Positions 1-8,267 of a stretch of 14,312 nt of DNA are shown here, piece after piece. The notes under the pieces are model-generated. The model saw only the letters and a list, made by a program, of their open reading frames with translations, was not told the origin of the DNA and ran no database searches. Both the position numbers and the translations under genes were made by a program. Source of the stretch: Symbiodinium natans (taxonomy: Eukaryota; Sar; Dinophyceae; Suessiales; Symbiodiniaceae); contig CAJNDS010002622.1 in assembly GCA_905221605.1 (NCBI GenBank), positions 325,001 through 339,312 on the forward strand, written 5' to 3'. The stretch's first letter is position 1; the number at the start of each line of letters is the position of its first letter.

Positions 1-338
1 GAGGATCTTTGGCGGAAAGCTTGTGGCTGGCTAAGGCGGCGCTTCCTTGTTGCCAAAGGGTTTAGGGCTAGCGGTTTAGGGGTGCAAGGTTTAAGGGTTT
101 AGGGTTGTCCATCGTCTTGCTTGCTTCGCTTCCGTTCGTCAATTCTGGTGGGGTCGTGGGCAACCTAGTACATGCCTCCCTGGCTGACATCCCCGCCCAC
201 TTCAGGAGATAAACCTTGAACCCTAAACCCCAAACCAGCAGTCACAACCTGAACGTGGGCTATTGTACAATCTGACCTTTTCCCCGTAAACGCATGCGAA
301 ATGGGTGGAAGAGAAAAAGCAGAAACCCCAAACCAAAG
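1..338. other. Non-coding stretch with degenerate telomere-like units
   Basis: This stretch holds TTTAGGG-like units at about 58-106 and CCCTAAA-like units at about 210-236, all degenerate. The first 50 bases are open in frame 1 (a W/R-rich stretch such as EDLWRKACGW) and in frame 3, so the edge of an exon from a gene starting outside the window is possible. I cannot choose a frame. Nothing else is recognised. Confidence 0.4.
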
Positions 339-369
339 GCACGGCAGCGACGTGAACAAGACCCTGGCG
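339..369 (+). CDS. Candidate micro-exon of the armadillo-like gene
   Basis: An AG|G acceptor at 337-338 is followed by an open frame reading HGSDVNKTLA and a strong GTGAGAG donor at 370. Ending there gives phase 0, which fits the next exon at 835. The frame stays open past the donor (VRAGAIPATVTAGDPKR, itself armadillo-like), so the exon may instead run to about 415. This is the weakest exon of the gene. Confidence 0.3.
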
Positions 370-3300
370 GTGAGAGCTGGTGCGATCCCTGCCACCGTCA
401 CCGCCGGGGACCCCAAGAGAGGGCTTAGAGGGTTTGAGAGCTTGGGGTATCAGGTTTGGGTTGGGATGTTCCCCCTTTAATCGGGAATATAAAAGGGGGG
501 GTACCATAAATTCAATTAGGGACTGTTTGTATAAGGGGGGACATCCCAAAAACTTATGGTTTGAGGTATCAGGTTTAGGGTTTGTGGTTCATTTTGGGGT
601 GTTTAGGGTGACGGGTTCTGAGGTCCCTCCCGGCTATGGGAAGGCTTTCTGGAACAATTACCATTGTACCTCTTTTGACCCCCCAAAATAGCTACAACAC
701 CAAAGACCCAAAATAGACAGTGGAACCCTAAACCCAACCCCTAACGCCCCTAACCCTAAACTGCTTTCAGTGCCTTCCCAACCCCTCCCCCCTCCCCAGA
801 AAAAGAAAACCCCCCACCTTCGGCATCTTTCGAGGCGCTGCAGCGCTATCGGAAGGACCTGGGCTCGCTTGGTCCTTCGCAGGTGGAAAGAATTATGAAA
901 TGGCATTAGCGCCCTAAGACTCAGGGGTGAAGGTGGGTTACCACTGAGGGCCGAGGATCTCGCAGCTGTCTAAGGCTTATAGGCTTATAGGCTTTTAGAT
1001 TTCGGGTTTTGTATAAGCTGCGGTCTCAGGCTTATAGGTTTTGTCATTGGGGTCATGAGTTTTTGTCTGTCAGCAAGAAATGCCCCCTATCAAGGATCAC
1101 GAAGTTTCGGGTTTCGGGTTCGAGTACTCCCGGCCGCCTGTTGCTGGTTAGATAGCGCTACCCCTCGCAAGGGTGCCCGAGCAAAACCCTAAAATGCAAG
1201 ACAACTAGCCCGATGAACAAACCCTGAGCTCCAGAACGCCTACACCCTAAGCATCCCAAAGCCCTACCAAAAACATATCTAGCCCCCGGACTCCTCAACC
1301 CTCAACCTCTCCCCCTCTCCCCCGGCCGCCCCGAACCCCCAATTCGCGCGCGCTTCGCGCGCTTCGCGCGCGAAGGACACGGAACTGCTGGAGCAAGGCA
1401 TCCGGGCCCTCACCAGCCTTTGCGACACCCTGGGCCGGGCCTCCGTCGCTGCACGGCTAGGCCAAGGGGGCCTCAAGGGGCGTTGAAGTTTAGATTGAAA
1501 AGACCTACCTCTAGCCTCCTTAGGAACTATGAGTAGTTCCTGTTTATATACAAATATAAATATATGTGTAAAGGAATAACAATCATATGTCTATTTATAT
1601 CCGTGCAATTTACAAACGCGGGGACGGCGCCTACAGTTTACCGCAAAATGGTTCAGGTTTGACTGGGATGTTGGAGGGTGGTTTAGGATTTCAGTGGGAC
1701 CATTTCCTGCACCGCATCGCTCGCAGGGTTCCGGGTGATGATCAAAGTCAAGATCAATCTCAGTAATCTCTTAAATGAGCAGCGTTTTTTTTCTACGAGC
1801 AAGGCTACGTAGAGACGCGATCATTGAAAGTCGGCCGCGTAGGTTTGCGTAGGGTCCGCGTAGGCAAGTCTATGCAGTATGGGCGCGTAGGTCCGCGTAG
1901 GTTGTCTATGCTTGCCGCGTAGGTCCGCGTAGGCACACGTCAACAACATACTCCGCGCGTAGGCCACGCGCCTACTAAACATGAGCTGACGCGTAGGCCC
2001 GCGTAGGATACCCATGCCATTACAACACCCCACACAATGAAAAAAAAAAATGCTCAAATGGCTGCTTTGCCCTTGCCGGGATGCTTGTCCCTTGGCTTCC
2101 ACCTTGGGACAAGCCGTCCTGAGCCACGAAATTAAAACCGAGCCGAGAGGCCGATCGCAAGTGTTGACCTCAAGCCCAGACCTCTATATTCTGACGAGAA
2201 AACACCACCCCGCACCTGCGTCCGAAAGTTAAGGTCAAACACTTTGAAATGGAGGTTCTCTGCTGATGCTTGCCCAGGGTCCTATCAGAATTTGGTGTCT
2301 CATAAATAGCTGGGCCCACGATTCAGAGAGTGCCCCACTTGAACCCTAAACCCTAAACCCCAAACCCTAAACCCTAAACCGATGCGCAGGCGCCATCGAG
2401 GCCGTCATCGCCGGGATGAAGAGCCTACGGCTCAGCCGAGGTTTCCGGAGCCATCAGAATCCGAACCGACTCCCCAAAATTCAAACGCCCAGCACTGGCA
2501 ATTTTACCAGCGCATGGTAAACACCGTAGTTCGAGGTTTAGGATTTAGGGTCTAGGGTGTTGGGTTGGTTGGGATATGTGTGGAGTACAGTCCAGTTGCC
2601 AAAATGGGTTCGGACATGCGAAACACTGTAGTTTAAGGCTTGGGCTATGCTAGGTACGGTAGCTTTGAAGTTTAGGATATGCAAAATCCGCAATGAAACT
2701 TCCTGAAAGGAAGTTGCGGGTGTACCGGCCGCCTCAAAGGTTCGTGGTTAGCCTTGGACCCCAAAGCCGAACACATCTGAACAACCTTCAGCTTTCTATG
2801 AGAACCTCCGGAACCCGGAACCCCTGACCTACCAAGCCCAAAGAAAGCCTCCTAAGCCTCTTAAGCCTCCACACATTCTAGTGGACTAACGCAGCAGGGG
2901 CGGGAACCTCAGCCCTAAGCTCTAGACTCCAAACTTGGGAGGTTCCCCCTTATACTAACAGCTCCTTATTCGGGATGATCATAGAGGGTACTATACCCCC
3001 AATTCAGGACTGTTAGTTTAGAGTTTAAGGGGGAACATCCCAACCTAAACCCGAAATCCCATCAAGGTCAGGGGTTCGGTGAGTACGAGGGGCGAATCAT
3101 CGAGCTCGCGTGCATAACTCTCTGCATGCTGCTTGGCCCTGGAGGACTTCGTGGTTCCTATCAGGGAATTGTTCAACCAGTATACTGCCTTCAAAGCGGT
3201 ATCTAAGGGCGAGGGGCGTGTAAGGCACCGAATTCCCTCATTGCGAATTTGAACACTCGTCGTCGGAGGTCCGAGTTCGGGGGTTTGGAGCTTTTGGCCG

Positions 3301-4508
3301 GGGAGGGGGGATCAGCTGCCCTCCATCCTGTAGGATTTTCCTGGGTTATACACCTAGGCCGCGCAGGAGCAGTGAGAGAGTGAGTGGGTGAGGGTGGAAA
3401 CACGGAGAAAGGGTAAGTCGGACGCCTAAAACGATATATTCCTGGCTACGTCCTTCATGACTTCGAAATGGAGTAAGAAGCCTTTCACTTTAACTTTCTG
3501 GTGGTTCGCGCTCCCAAAGTTCGCGTAAAGTTATACAAATCTGGACAAAGATACACATGTGAAAACGGCTATACAGCGGTTTACGATAATCGGGGTACCT
3601 CATTTGGGGGGGGGGTCTATAGTTGGGGTCCGTTATTTTTGTGAACCCCAAAATCTCAGTCAAGTAGGCAGCCCTCTAGACCTCTGAGGACTTTTCAGCA
3701 AGAGCTCAGGTTCTGTGACGACGCAAAGTTACGCCGGCACGTGCAGAAAGCGGGTGCGGCCTGCGTGGCCAAGAAGGCAGGGAAACATAAGAATAGCAAA
3801 CAGTGTTACCGCAAGGACTATGGATGTTTATTGGGCTCAGCAGGGGGATTCTCTTGGTAGGGTACATGAAGGTCCTGGCTTGTCAAGTTTACTTCTGGAC
3901 AGCGCTTCCCACTACCCCCAAGCTCTGCCAAGGCTGAGCTCCACAGCTTGGGATGTTCCCCTTATCCTAGCAGCTCCTTAATCGGGCTTGTCATAGGGGG
4001 TACTATACGCCCCATGAAGGACTAAGGGGGAACATCCCAACAGCTTTCCTTACCGGGAACCTGGCGTGAACCAGACATGCACGATCCTATGATTCCTTTG
4101 GGCCCCGTCGGTTTTTGACGGACCATATGAGATCACTTCCTATTGGCACATGTGTTATGCTCCAACAGGGCACAAAATAGGGCCAGCTCTTTTTCTGCAT
4201 CCTGGACCCCCTGAAGTACCTAAAAGCCCGGACCACTGAACTTCAGCTCATCCCCAAGCCCATGACCTCCTGAAACCGCCCCTCACATCGGAGCTTCGGT
4301 CTTGGGGCAGGGGCTGGCTCCAGATTCTGGTGTTCCCATTTTGGTTTCCTTTAGGAATCCAGGGACAGAAGCGAAGTGCAGCAAACCCCGTAAGTGTGAG
4401 GGTTTAGGGTAGCTGCGCCGCAAGAAGCAGGTGATCAACAAAGCCAAGAATGTGGACATTCAGCGCTGGGGCTGTGAACTGCTGCGGTGCATCTCACAGC
4501 CAACTTGA
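339..4508 (+). CDS. Partial multi-exon gene for an armadillo/HEAT-like alpha-solenoid protein
   Basis: No long ORF exists here, but short GC-rich islands chain in frame. Inferred exons are 339-369, 835-882, 1376-1460, 2390-about 2422, 3145-3198, 3699-3776 and 4431-about 4506. The peptides look like armadillo repeats: LLEQGIRALTSLCD, then VAARLGAIEAVIAGMK across the 1460/2390 junction, CDDAKLRRHVQKAGAA, and VDIQRWGCELLRCIS. Known family features are the GC-x-AL/LL helix, the AGA turn and the R-xx-V/I-xx-AG spacing; the assignment rests on these. Such proteins are usually binding scaffolds, and no substrate or partner can be named. The end of exon 4, the membership of exon 5 and both gene ends are unsure; a TGA at 4506 could be the true stop. 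It may equally be a decaying copy. Three foldback elements and telomere-like arrays fill its introns. Confidence 0.5.
461..549. mobile_element. Foldback/MITE-like element, copy A
   Basis: Terminal inverted repeats TTGGGATGTTCCCCC and GGGGGGACATCCCAA bound an 89 bp element. It shares the internal motif (TTTAATCGGGA, GGGTAC.ATA, AATTAGGGACTGTTT) with the copies at 2935 and 3948. It has no coding capacity and would depend on a transposase from elsewhere. The 12-mer GGTATCAGGTTT occurs on both sides, at 446-457 and 565-576. That may be a duplicated flank, but it is not directly adjacent to the ends. Confidence 0.7.
835..882 (+). CDS. 48-nt exon of the armadillo-like gene
   Basis: A pyrimidine-rich tract ends in TTTCGAG and is followed by GCG CTG CAG, reading ALQRYRKDLGSLGPSQ. 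The exon closes at CAG|GTGG, a canonical donor, and is phase 0 at both ends. The frame reaches a TAG at 907 if it is not spliced. GC content is well above that of the surrounding CCCTAAA-rich DNA. The peptide is helix-like; family membership comes from its in-phase junctions with neighbours. Confidence 0.5.
1343..1374. repeat. CG-rich perfect hairpin abutting a splice acceptor
   Basis: TTCGCGCGCG at 1343-1352 is the exact reverse complement of CGCGCGCGAA at 1365-1374, with a 12-nt spacer that is itself CG-rich. The right arm ends in the AAG acceptor of the exon that starts at 1376. Alternating CG tracts of this kind can form hairpins or Z-DNA. Confidence 0.7.
1376..1460 (+). CDS. Armadillo-like exon with a GC donor
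   Basis: After AAG|GAC the frame reads DTELLEQGIRALTSLCD followed by TLGRASVAARL. A GT at 1445 breaks the repeat, whereas the GC at 1461 joins to 2390 to give ARL-G-AIEAVIAGMK, a normal armadillo helix pair. GGC is present at both junctions, so the exact breakpoint is ambiguous by that repeat. The unspliced frame stops at a TGA at 1484. Confidence 0.6.
1835..2009. repeat. GCGTAGG motif cluster (10 copies)
   Basis: Ten copies of GCGTAGG, seven of them within CGCGTAGG, lie in 175 bp. Several are paired with a GTCC- or CC-type spacer, and TCTATGC recurs between pairs. Spacing is irregular, so this is not a simple microsatellite. A CTACGTAG palindrome lies just upstream, at about 1804-1811. The function is unknown: it could be a decayed minisatellite or a clustered protein-binding site. 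Confidence 0.75.
2341..2380. repeat. Interstitial telomere-like array (CCCTAAA)
   Basis: Five to six CCCTAAA units, one of them CCCCAAA, form a run that ends ten bases before the AG acceptor at 2388-2389. Confidence 0.85.
2390..2422 (+). CDS. Armadillo-like exon GAIEAVIAGMK
   Basis: The exon starts after GCAG with a 2-nt partial codon that completes G and then reads AIEAVIAGMK, the typical second and third helices of an armadillo repeat. The 3' end is unsure: a GC donor at 2423 leaves phase 1, which does not match the phase-0 start of the 3145 exon. Another exon or another donor is therefore needed. Confidence 0.5.
2423..3144. other. Non-coding, presumed intron
   Basis: This stretch contains scattered degenerate TTTAGGG units around 2535-2560 and the foldback element at 2935-3043. 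No other exon is supported. Confidence 0.4.
2935..3043. mobile_element. Foldback/MITE-like element, copy B
   Basis: The ends TTGGGAGGTTCCCCC and GGGGGAACATCCCAA are inverted. The interior shares ACAGCTCCTTATTCGGG, GGGTACTATA and CAGGACTGTTAG with copies A and C. It is 109 bp with no ORF. Confidence 0.75.
3145..3198 (+). CDS. Candidate 54-nt exon
   Basis: CTGGAG|GAC opens a frame reading DFVVPIRELFNQYTAFKA and closes at GCG|GTATCTAAG, a canonical GT donor, with phase 0 at both ends. The composition is protein-like and clearly different from the flanks. It is not an obvious armadillo unit. It is placed in this gene only because strand and phase agree with the next exon. Confidence 0.45.
3606..3615. 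repeat. 10-G homopolymer run
   Basis: An uninterrupted run of ten G in presumed intron sequence. Confidence 0.8.
3699..3776 (+). CDS. Armadillo-like exon
   Basis: The strong acceptor ACTTTTCAG is followed in phase 0 by QELRFCDDAKLRRHV and then QKAGAACVAKK, matching the R-xx-V-xx-AGA helix turn of armadillo repeats. A GC donor at 3777 keeps phase 0. The unspliced frame continues as lysine-rich sequence to a TAG near 3849. An alternative acceptor is the AG at 3708-3709. The ORF beginning at 3715 in another frame is judged a shadow. Confidence 0.55.
3777..4430. other. Presumed intron carrying a foldback element
   Basis: Apart from the element at 3948-4040 and one TTTAGGG unit near 4401, no coding or structural feature is recognised. 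Confidence 0.4.
3948..4040. mobile_element. Foldback/MITE-like element, copy C, with possible target duplication
   Basis: TTGGGATGTTCCCCTTA at the left matches GGGGGAACATCCCAA at the right. The interior CAGCTCCTTAATCGGG and GGGTACTATACG is shared with copy B. The 7-mer ACAGCTT occurs at both borders, overlapping the terminal T of the left arm. This fits a 6-7 bp target-site duplication and so a real insertion. Confidence 0.75.
4431..4506 (+). CDS. Armadillo-like exon VDIQRWGCELLRCIS
   Basis: After AAGCAG the frame reads VINKAKNVDIQRWGCEL followed by LRCISQPT and a TGA at 4506-4508. The QRWGC-x-LLR core is the first helix of an armadillo repeat. An alternative start is 4413, after a TAG acceptor, adding LRRKKQ. 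The exon either ends at the TGA as the gene's C-terminus or is spliced at the GT near 4482. Confidence 0.55.
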
Positions 4509-4538
4509 CCAAGCCGGTGTGAATCCCGCACAAGGTGC

Positions 4539-4601
4539 AACCCTAAACCCTAACACTATAAACCCCAAACCCTAAACCCTAGCCCTATAAACCCTAAATC
4601 C
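4539..4601. repeat. Degenerate telomere-like array (CCCTAAA)
   Basis: CCCTAAA units are mixed with CCCTATAA and CCCCAAA variants and run for about 60 bp. Confidence 0.8.
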
Positions 4602-5011
4602 TACTAAGCAGTCGAGCAAGTAACCGTTAACCTTGTGAGAGGGTAGAGTAGGTCTCAGGAACACGGAGTAAGTGAACATCAATGCTACAGAGGTTACCTC
4701 TCGTGGCTGTCGTCTCACCCTGATGACGGGAGCATCCCAGTGAGTTGATTTTTTTAGGCTTTGGGTTGTTGGTGCTGAATGCACCACAGGGTTTGGGGGT
4801 AGGGTTGAGGGTTCGATTCGAAGGGGTTATTTCGCGCACGTGCAACTCGGATTCTCCCTGTAGATAGAACACGTTTCACATTTGGGAGGACGTTACAGAA
4901 TTTGAGGGTGGTGCTCAAGGGAGGCAGTTTCGGAATGGTTTAGGCCTGCGCCGTAGAATTGCATCACAATGGTTGCTGTTCCACTATACCAGAGAATAGA
5001 ATGAGGCTTAT

Positions 5012-5383
5012 CGCTATACTATCCGTGCCGGTACTGGGAGGATGGCAGGCGTTGTTGAATGCGGTGGTTTGTTGGAAGATTTCGATGAGGGCAGCTTCTG
5101 TTCCACATAAGAGTTCCGGGTTTTTCTGACAAGACCCACCAAAAGGCTCAGATGCAGGTGAAGCGGTCAATCCTGTGTCGGCAGTAAGTCATCATGACAG
5201 GTCGCAGGTACAGTAGCATCCCAACACCCTACACGCCAAATGCTACAGAAACCAGAAAGCCTGCAAAGCCCGAAGGGTTTAGGGTTTAGGGGTTAGGGTT
5301 TAAGGTTTAGGGTTTAGGGTTGTGCGACACAAGACTGCATGTGGGACCGACCCCCATGCGCCTCATTCTCCACAGCAGGGCCA
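5012..5383. repeat. Diverged copy of the spacer at 5563-5801
   Basis: GGAGGATGGCAG, TTGAATGC, GAAGATTTCGATG and, further on, GACCCCCATGCGCC and CCACAGCA recur in the same order at 5587-5650 and 5750-5795 with substitutions and small gaps. This points to an old segmental duplication with about 550 bp between starts. The first copy carries the telomere-like array at 5275-5321, which the second lacks. Confidence 0.55.
5275..5321. repeat. Telomere-like array (TTTAGGG)
   Basis: Six to seven TTTAGGG-type units, with TTAGGG and TTTAAGG variants, lie inside the first copy of the duplicated spacer. Confidence 0.85.
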
Positions 5384-5764
5384 TTGCATCTCGCCTTTTC
5401 GCTCGAAGCTTTCGATGTAGTTGCAGGCTAGGAGTACCTTATAGGGCTTAGGGTTCAGTGTTGCTCCGGTAGACCAGACAGATTAGACCATCACTTACAA
5501 TGACTGTCACCGACGGCCGAAAGATTGGCTGGGAAGCTTTGATTTCGGCGCGGACACCGAATCAGTATACTGTCTGCCGAAATTGGTAGGATGGCAGTCG
5601 ATATTGAATGCCGAGCTTTCTTGTAGGTTGCTCATGAAGATTTGATGCGGGGGCTGATGTCCGTTCCCCTTCACCACCGCCCTCTATTCTGGCAGGGCCC
5701 AACTTCGAGCCCCGCAGTCCCTAGAATCCTTAAGGGCCATTTTGCACACGACTGTGCGACCCCC

Positions 5765-7899
5765 ATGCGCCGTCCTCATTCACCACAGCACACTGGGCCA
5801 GCTTCGAGCCGACAGAAGCGCACGGAGACGACGGAGCAGCGGACCGTCGCCATTTTGTCGTTCGCGCTGGAGTCCAATGTCTTCAACCCGACCCCGAGGC
5901 GGCTGAGCGACTTCCAGGCATGTCTTGAGAAAATCCGGATCCTGTAGAGGGGACCGTAGCAGGGTGCTTGTGATTCGTGCTCATCATGTCTCACACCAGA
6001 ATTGCCGCTATTCAGGTGCTGCATGGCCAGGCGTACGAGAAAGATGAGCGACAGGCGGGCTTTGTGCGCAGATTGCGGGCCGCGGAGCCGGGCCTCTTTG
6101 CAGATGTGGAGGTGAGCTTCGTGAGCCTGTATCGCGGCTGGTGTGGTGGCCTAATTCCAGCAGAGGACTTTGCCAAGATGAAGCAGGAGGTCTCGGCCGC
6201 TCTGAAAGCTTTACTCGGTCGGCGCAGTAAGATCGATGGCATTTGCCTTGACTTACACGGCGCCATGGGCGCATCAGGCAGCGAAGATCCAGAGGCCGAA
6301 TTGGCGGAAGCTGTCCGTGATGCGGTTCCTGTTGGCTTGCTGGCAGCCTCCTTCGACTTACACGGCCACCAGGTTCAAATTCAATTTCAGGAGTCTCATT
6401 TCTTCGAGCCTTGCTTCTTCACTACACGCACAAACACCCCATCCCTCTCAGTTCCAAGAATTATAGCCCCCGAGCCGACCCAACGGCGATCGTCAGGCAA
6501 CTTCTCCGAGCGTCTAGGCGGCGCGCTGGATATTGTTGCCGCGTACAAGACGTTTCCACATGATGACATGGAGGAAACAAAGACGAAAGCTCTGCGAATG
6601 CTCCTGCACTGTCCCTCAAGGAGCTCGAGCAGAACTGCTTTGTTGCTTTTGATTTGTTCTTAGGGGCAGAACACAGTCACTCTCCAGCCGTCGAATCTCG
6701 AGAGCTTGTGTTTCGTTTATGTGGAACTCGGGAAGTTGTTAGGTCTGCAGCCTCAGAACGCAATCCAGCCCACTCTCGTCGTCATCACAATTCCTGTGAT
6801 CCTGCCCGGCGACAAAATTGTCACCACCGAGGGCTACGGCCAGAAGTTGTACCGATGGCTTCGTGATCTTGAACCTCCGTGCTGGCGCACGCCTGTCCTC
6901 ACGAAGCTCATCGGCCCTGTCGACGAGTCGATTGAGCCCAAAGCCAACTTGCTCGATGCATCCTTCTTTGTTGGCCATGGCCATGAGGATACACCGCGTG
7001 TCGGTTCGGCGGTGGTGCTCACATGTTCCATGGCCGCTGCAGAAGAGCACGGCGCCCTTGCGCAAGAGCTTGCTCAGTGGTATTGGGATCGGCGCGCAGA
7101 CTTCACATACCCGGCTGAATCTCCGACTGTTTCGTGGGAGGAGGCTGTCCAAGAGCTCTACGCGGCCTTTGATCGGGGTCAGAGGGTTCTGCTTGGGGAC
7201 CTCGGTGACAACGCCAATGCAGGAACGTCGGGCGACGTGCCTTTCGTGTGTCGGAGACTGCTGGAGCAGACTTCCGCACCACGGAACGGAGGCAAGCCCC
7301 ACCCTCGGGTGCTCATCGCGGGCCTCGCGGACGAGGCCGCGGTGCGCGCTTGCACTGAGGCGGCGAAAGCTTCACGTGTGCTCCCTCGGCTTATGATCGG
7401 TGCGGGCCATGCCATCGGCGCTGACTATGGCGAGGGTTGCGAGGCGCTGGAGCTTCAGGATGCCTGTGTCCAGGCCATCGTGAATGAGGGGCTGTGGGCG
7501 ATTGTCGAGGCCTCCCCAAATGTCACGATCGTGCTGCAGCGATCTTCTTGGGCCTTCTTTTCTCACGCCGACGTGGAGCGACTGACGGGGGATTTTCACC
7601 CGTCCAAGTACGACGTCGTGGTCGTCAAGCGCGGGAACGTGGCTTCCCTGGTTGAGCCCATGCTGCCGATTGGAAGTCCCCCAGAGGAGGCGGCAAAGAC
7701 ATGCTGCATCATGGCCACGACGCCTGGTGCCAACTCCTATCCGATGAGGCCGCGCCCGCACCTGCGCCCGGGCATGTACCCAGAGAGCCCAGGGCGGGAA
7801 TGGGCAGCGCCCGCTGGGACCGTGCCACCGCGCTACGAACCGCGGAAATTAAAAAAAAGCCTTCAAGACGCACAGCGCTTTAAGTTGCAGACATCATGA
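5765..7899 (+). CDS. mlrC: M81-family metallopeptidase (MlrC / microcystinase C-like), four exons
   Basis: Family members are metal-dependent peptidases. The founding MlrC cleaves linearised microcystin; the natural substrate here is unknown. Inferred exons are 5765-5943, 6000-6364, 6497-6610 and 6743-7899, giving 604 residues. Seen in order: VAILSFALESNVFNP (Glu36), DGICLDLHGAM (His146), FDLHGN (Asp179, His181), AAYKTFPHDDMEET (His203), IPVILPGDK, LLDASFFVGHGHEDTPR, DLGDNANAGTSGD (about 373-384), KYDVVVVKRG (508-517) and TPG (546-548). The set E, H, D-x-H, H is, as I recall, that of MlrC; the 22-residue gap from His181 to His203 fits only with intron 2 removed. The start is uncertain: ATG 5765 is chosen, and ATG 5645 would add 40 residues. 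The length exceeds the usual roughly 500 residues because of a basic N-terminus and a C-terminal tail. Stop TGA 7897-7899. The main doubts are the short intron 1 and the start. Confidence 0.88.
5944..5999 (+). other. Inferred 56-nt GT-AG intron 1 of the M81 gene
   Basis: The upstream frame stops at TAG 5945. A donor GTAGAG at 5944 and acceptor CACCAG at 5999 join phase 2 to phase 1 exactly, giving KIRIL-IAAIQVLHG. A longer intron ending at the CAG of 6013-6015 would break the frame. It is short for a dinoflagellate intron, so a frameshift or misassembly is the alternative. Confidence 0.5.
6365..6496 (+). other. Inferred 132-nt GC-AG intron 2 of the M81 gene
   Basis: The frame stays open through this segment, but the translation loses family similarity. 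Splicing CACG|GCCACC to GTCAG|GCAAC yields DLHGN, the conserved metal-binding motif, followed directly by FSERLGG. The apparent GT donor at 6373 gives the wrong phase. GGC occurs at both junctions. Confidence 0.75.
6611..6742 (+). other. Inferred 132-nt GT-AG intron 3 of the M81 gene
   Basis: Donor ACT|GTCCCTC and acceptor GTTAG|GTCTG join phase 1 to the matching phase and give LLHC-LQPQNAIQPTLVV, leading into the conserved IPVILPGDK segment. The upstream frame otherwise ends at TAG 6661. An acceptor a few bases away cannot be excluded. Confidence 0.65.
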
Positions 7900-8267
7900 T
7901 GATGGCGATGACTGTTCTTACTGTTGTTGTTTTGACTCCCAGCTCGCCCCTGGTTTGCCCCACGATCCTGGGCTGTAGAATCTTCAAATTAGTGCACTTG
8001 CGCGCCATCTGCTAACAGCTTCAAAGGAAAACGATTCAACTCAACTTTAGGTCCTCAACATCCAACATCTTCCCAAACGACTGGTTTCCAAGCGTTTGCG
8101 GTGTGCTTCATCACCCTTTTCCGGCGTGTCCTCAATTCTCGCCCACAGCAAAGTCAAGGCAGGGCACCATCAGACAGCTACATGTCTCATGCTGAAGACT
8201 ACCCATAGGGCAGTTTAGGGCTCAAACCTATAGCCCCCTGCCTCCTGCCCTGCATCCCTTTGCAGCC
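7900..8267. other. Intergenic spacer after the M81 gene
   Basis: It begins with an ATGATGATGG run overlapping the stop context and then holds unremarkable mixed sequence. It presumably contains the 3' UTR; no polyadenylation signal is claimed. The pyrimidine-rich CATCCCTTTGCAG at its end is a plausible cis- or trans-splice acceptor just before the ATG at 8268. Confidence 0.4.

Larger units (their letters stand above)
1461..2389 (+). other. Inferred 929-nt GC-AG intron
   Basis: It begins GCCAAGG and ends CGCAG before GCGCC. Splicing restores one continuous armadillo-like helix. It contains an AT-rich patch (about 1530-1610), the GCGTAGG cluster and, just before the acceptor, a telomere-like array (2341-2380). 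No gene is seen inside; the ORFs there are repeat-driven. Confidence 0.5.
4509..5764. other. Intergenic spacer with duplicated segment and telomere-like arrays
   Basis: This region holds telomere-like arrays (4539-4601, 5275-5321) and a diverged duplication (see 5012-5383). An in-frame stop at 5624-5626 lies before the M81 gene. The promoter and trans-splice site of that gene should be here, but no specific element can be named. Confidence 0.5.

Noticed and set aside
1821-2102. Minus-strand ORF with repeated TYA/AYAD-type peptides
   Set aside because: The peptide repeat is produced by the GCGTAGG cluster; there is no other sign of coding.
5844-5857. CCGTCGCCATTTTG, close to the start of the dinoflagellate spliced leader
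   Set aside because: It encodes the conserved TVAIL strand of the M81 domain, so codon constraint explains it better than a relict leader.
6739-7302. 187-codon minus-strand ORF opposite the M81 gene
   Set aside because: It is the antisense shadow of the conserved M81 exon 4; its translation has no recognisable motif and the plus frame carries the family motifs.
6818-7396. 192-codon plus-strand ORF in another frame
   Set aside because: It lies within M81 exon 4, is Arg/Ser/Cys-rich in the way frame-shifted GC-rich DNA is, and competes with a clearly conserved frame.
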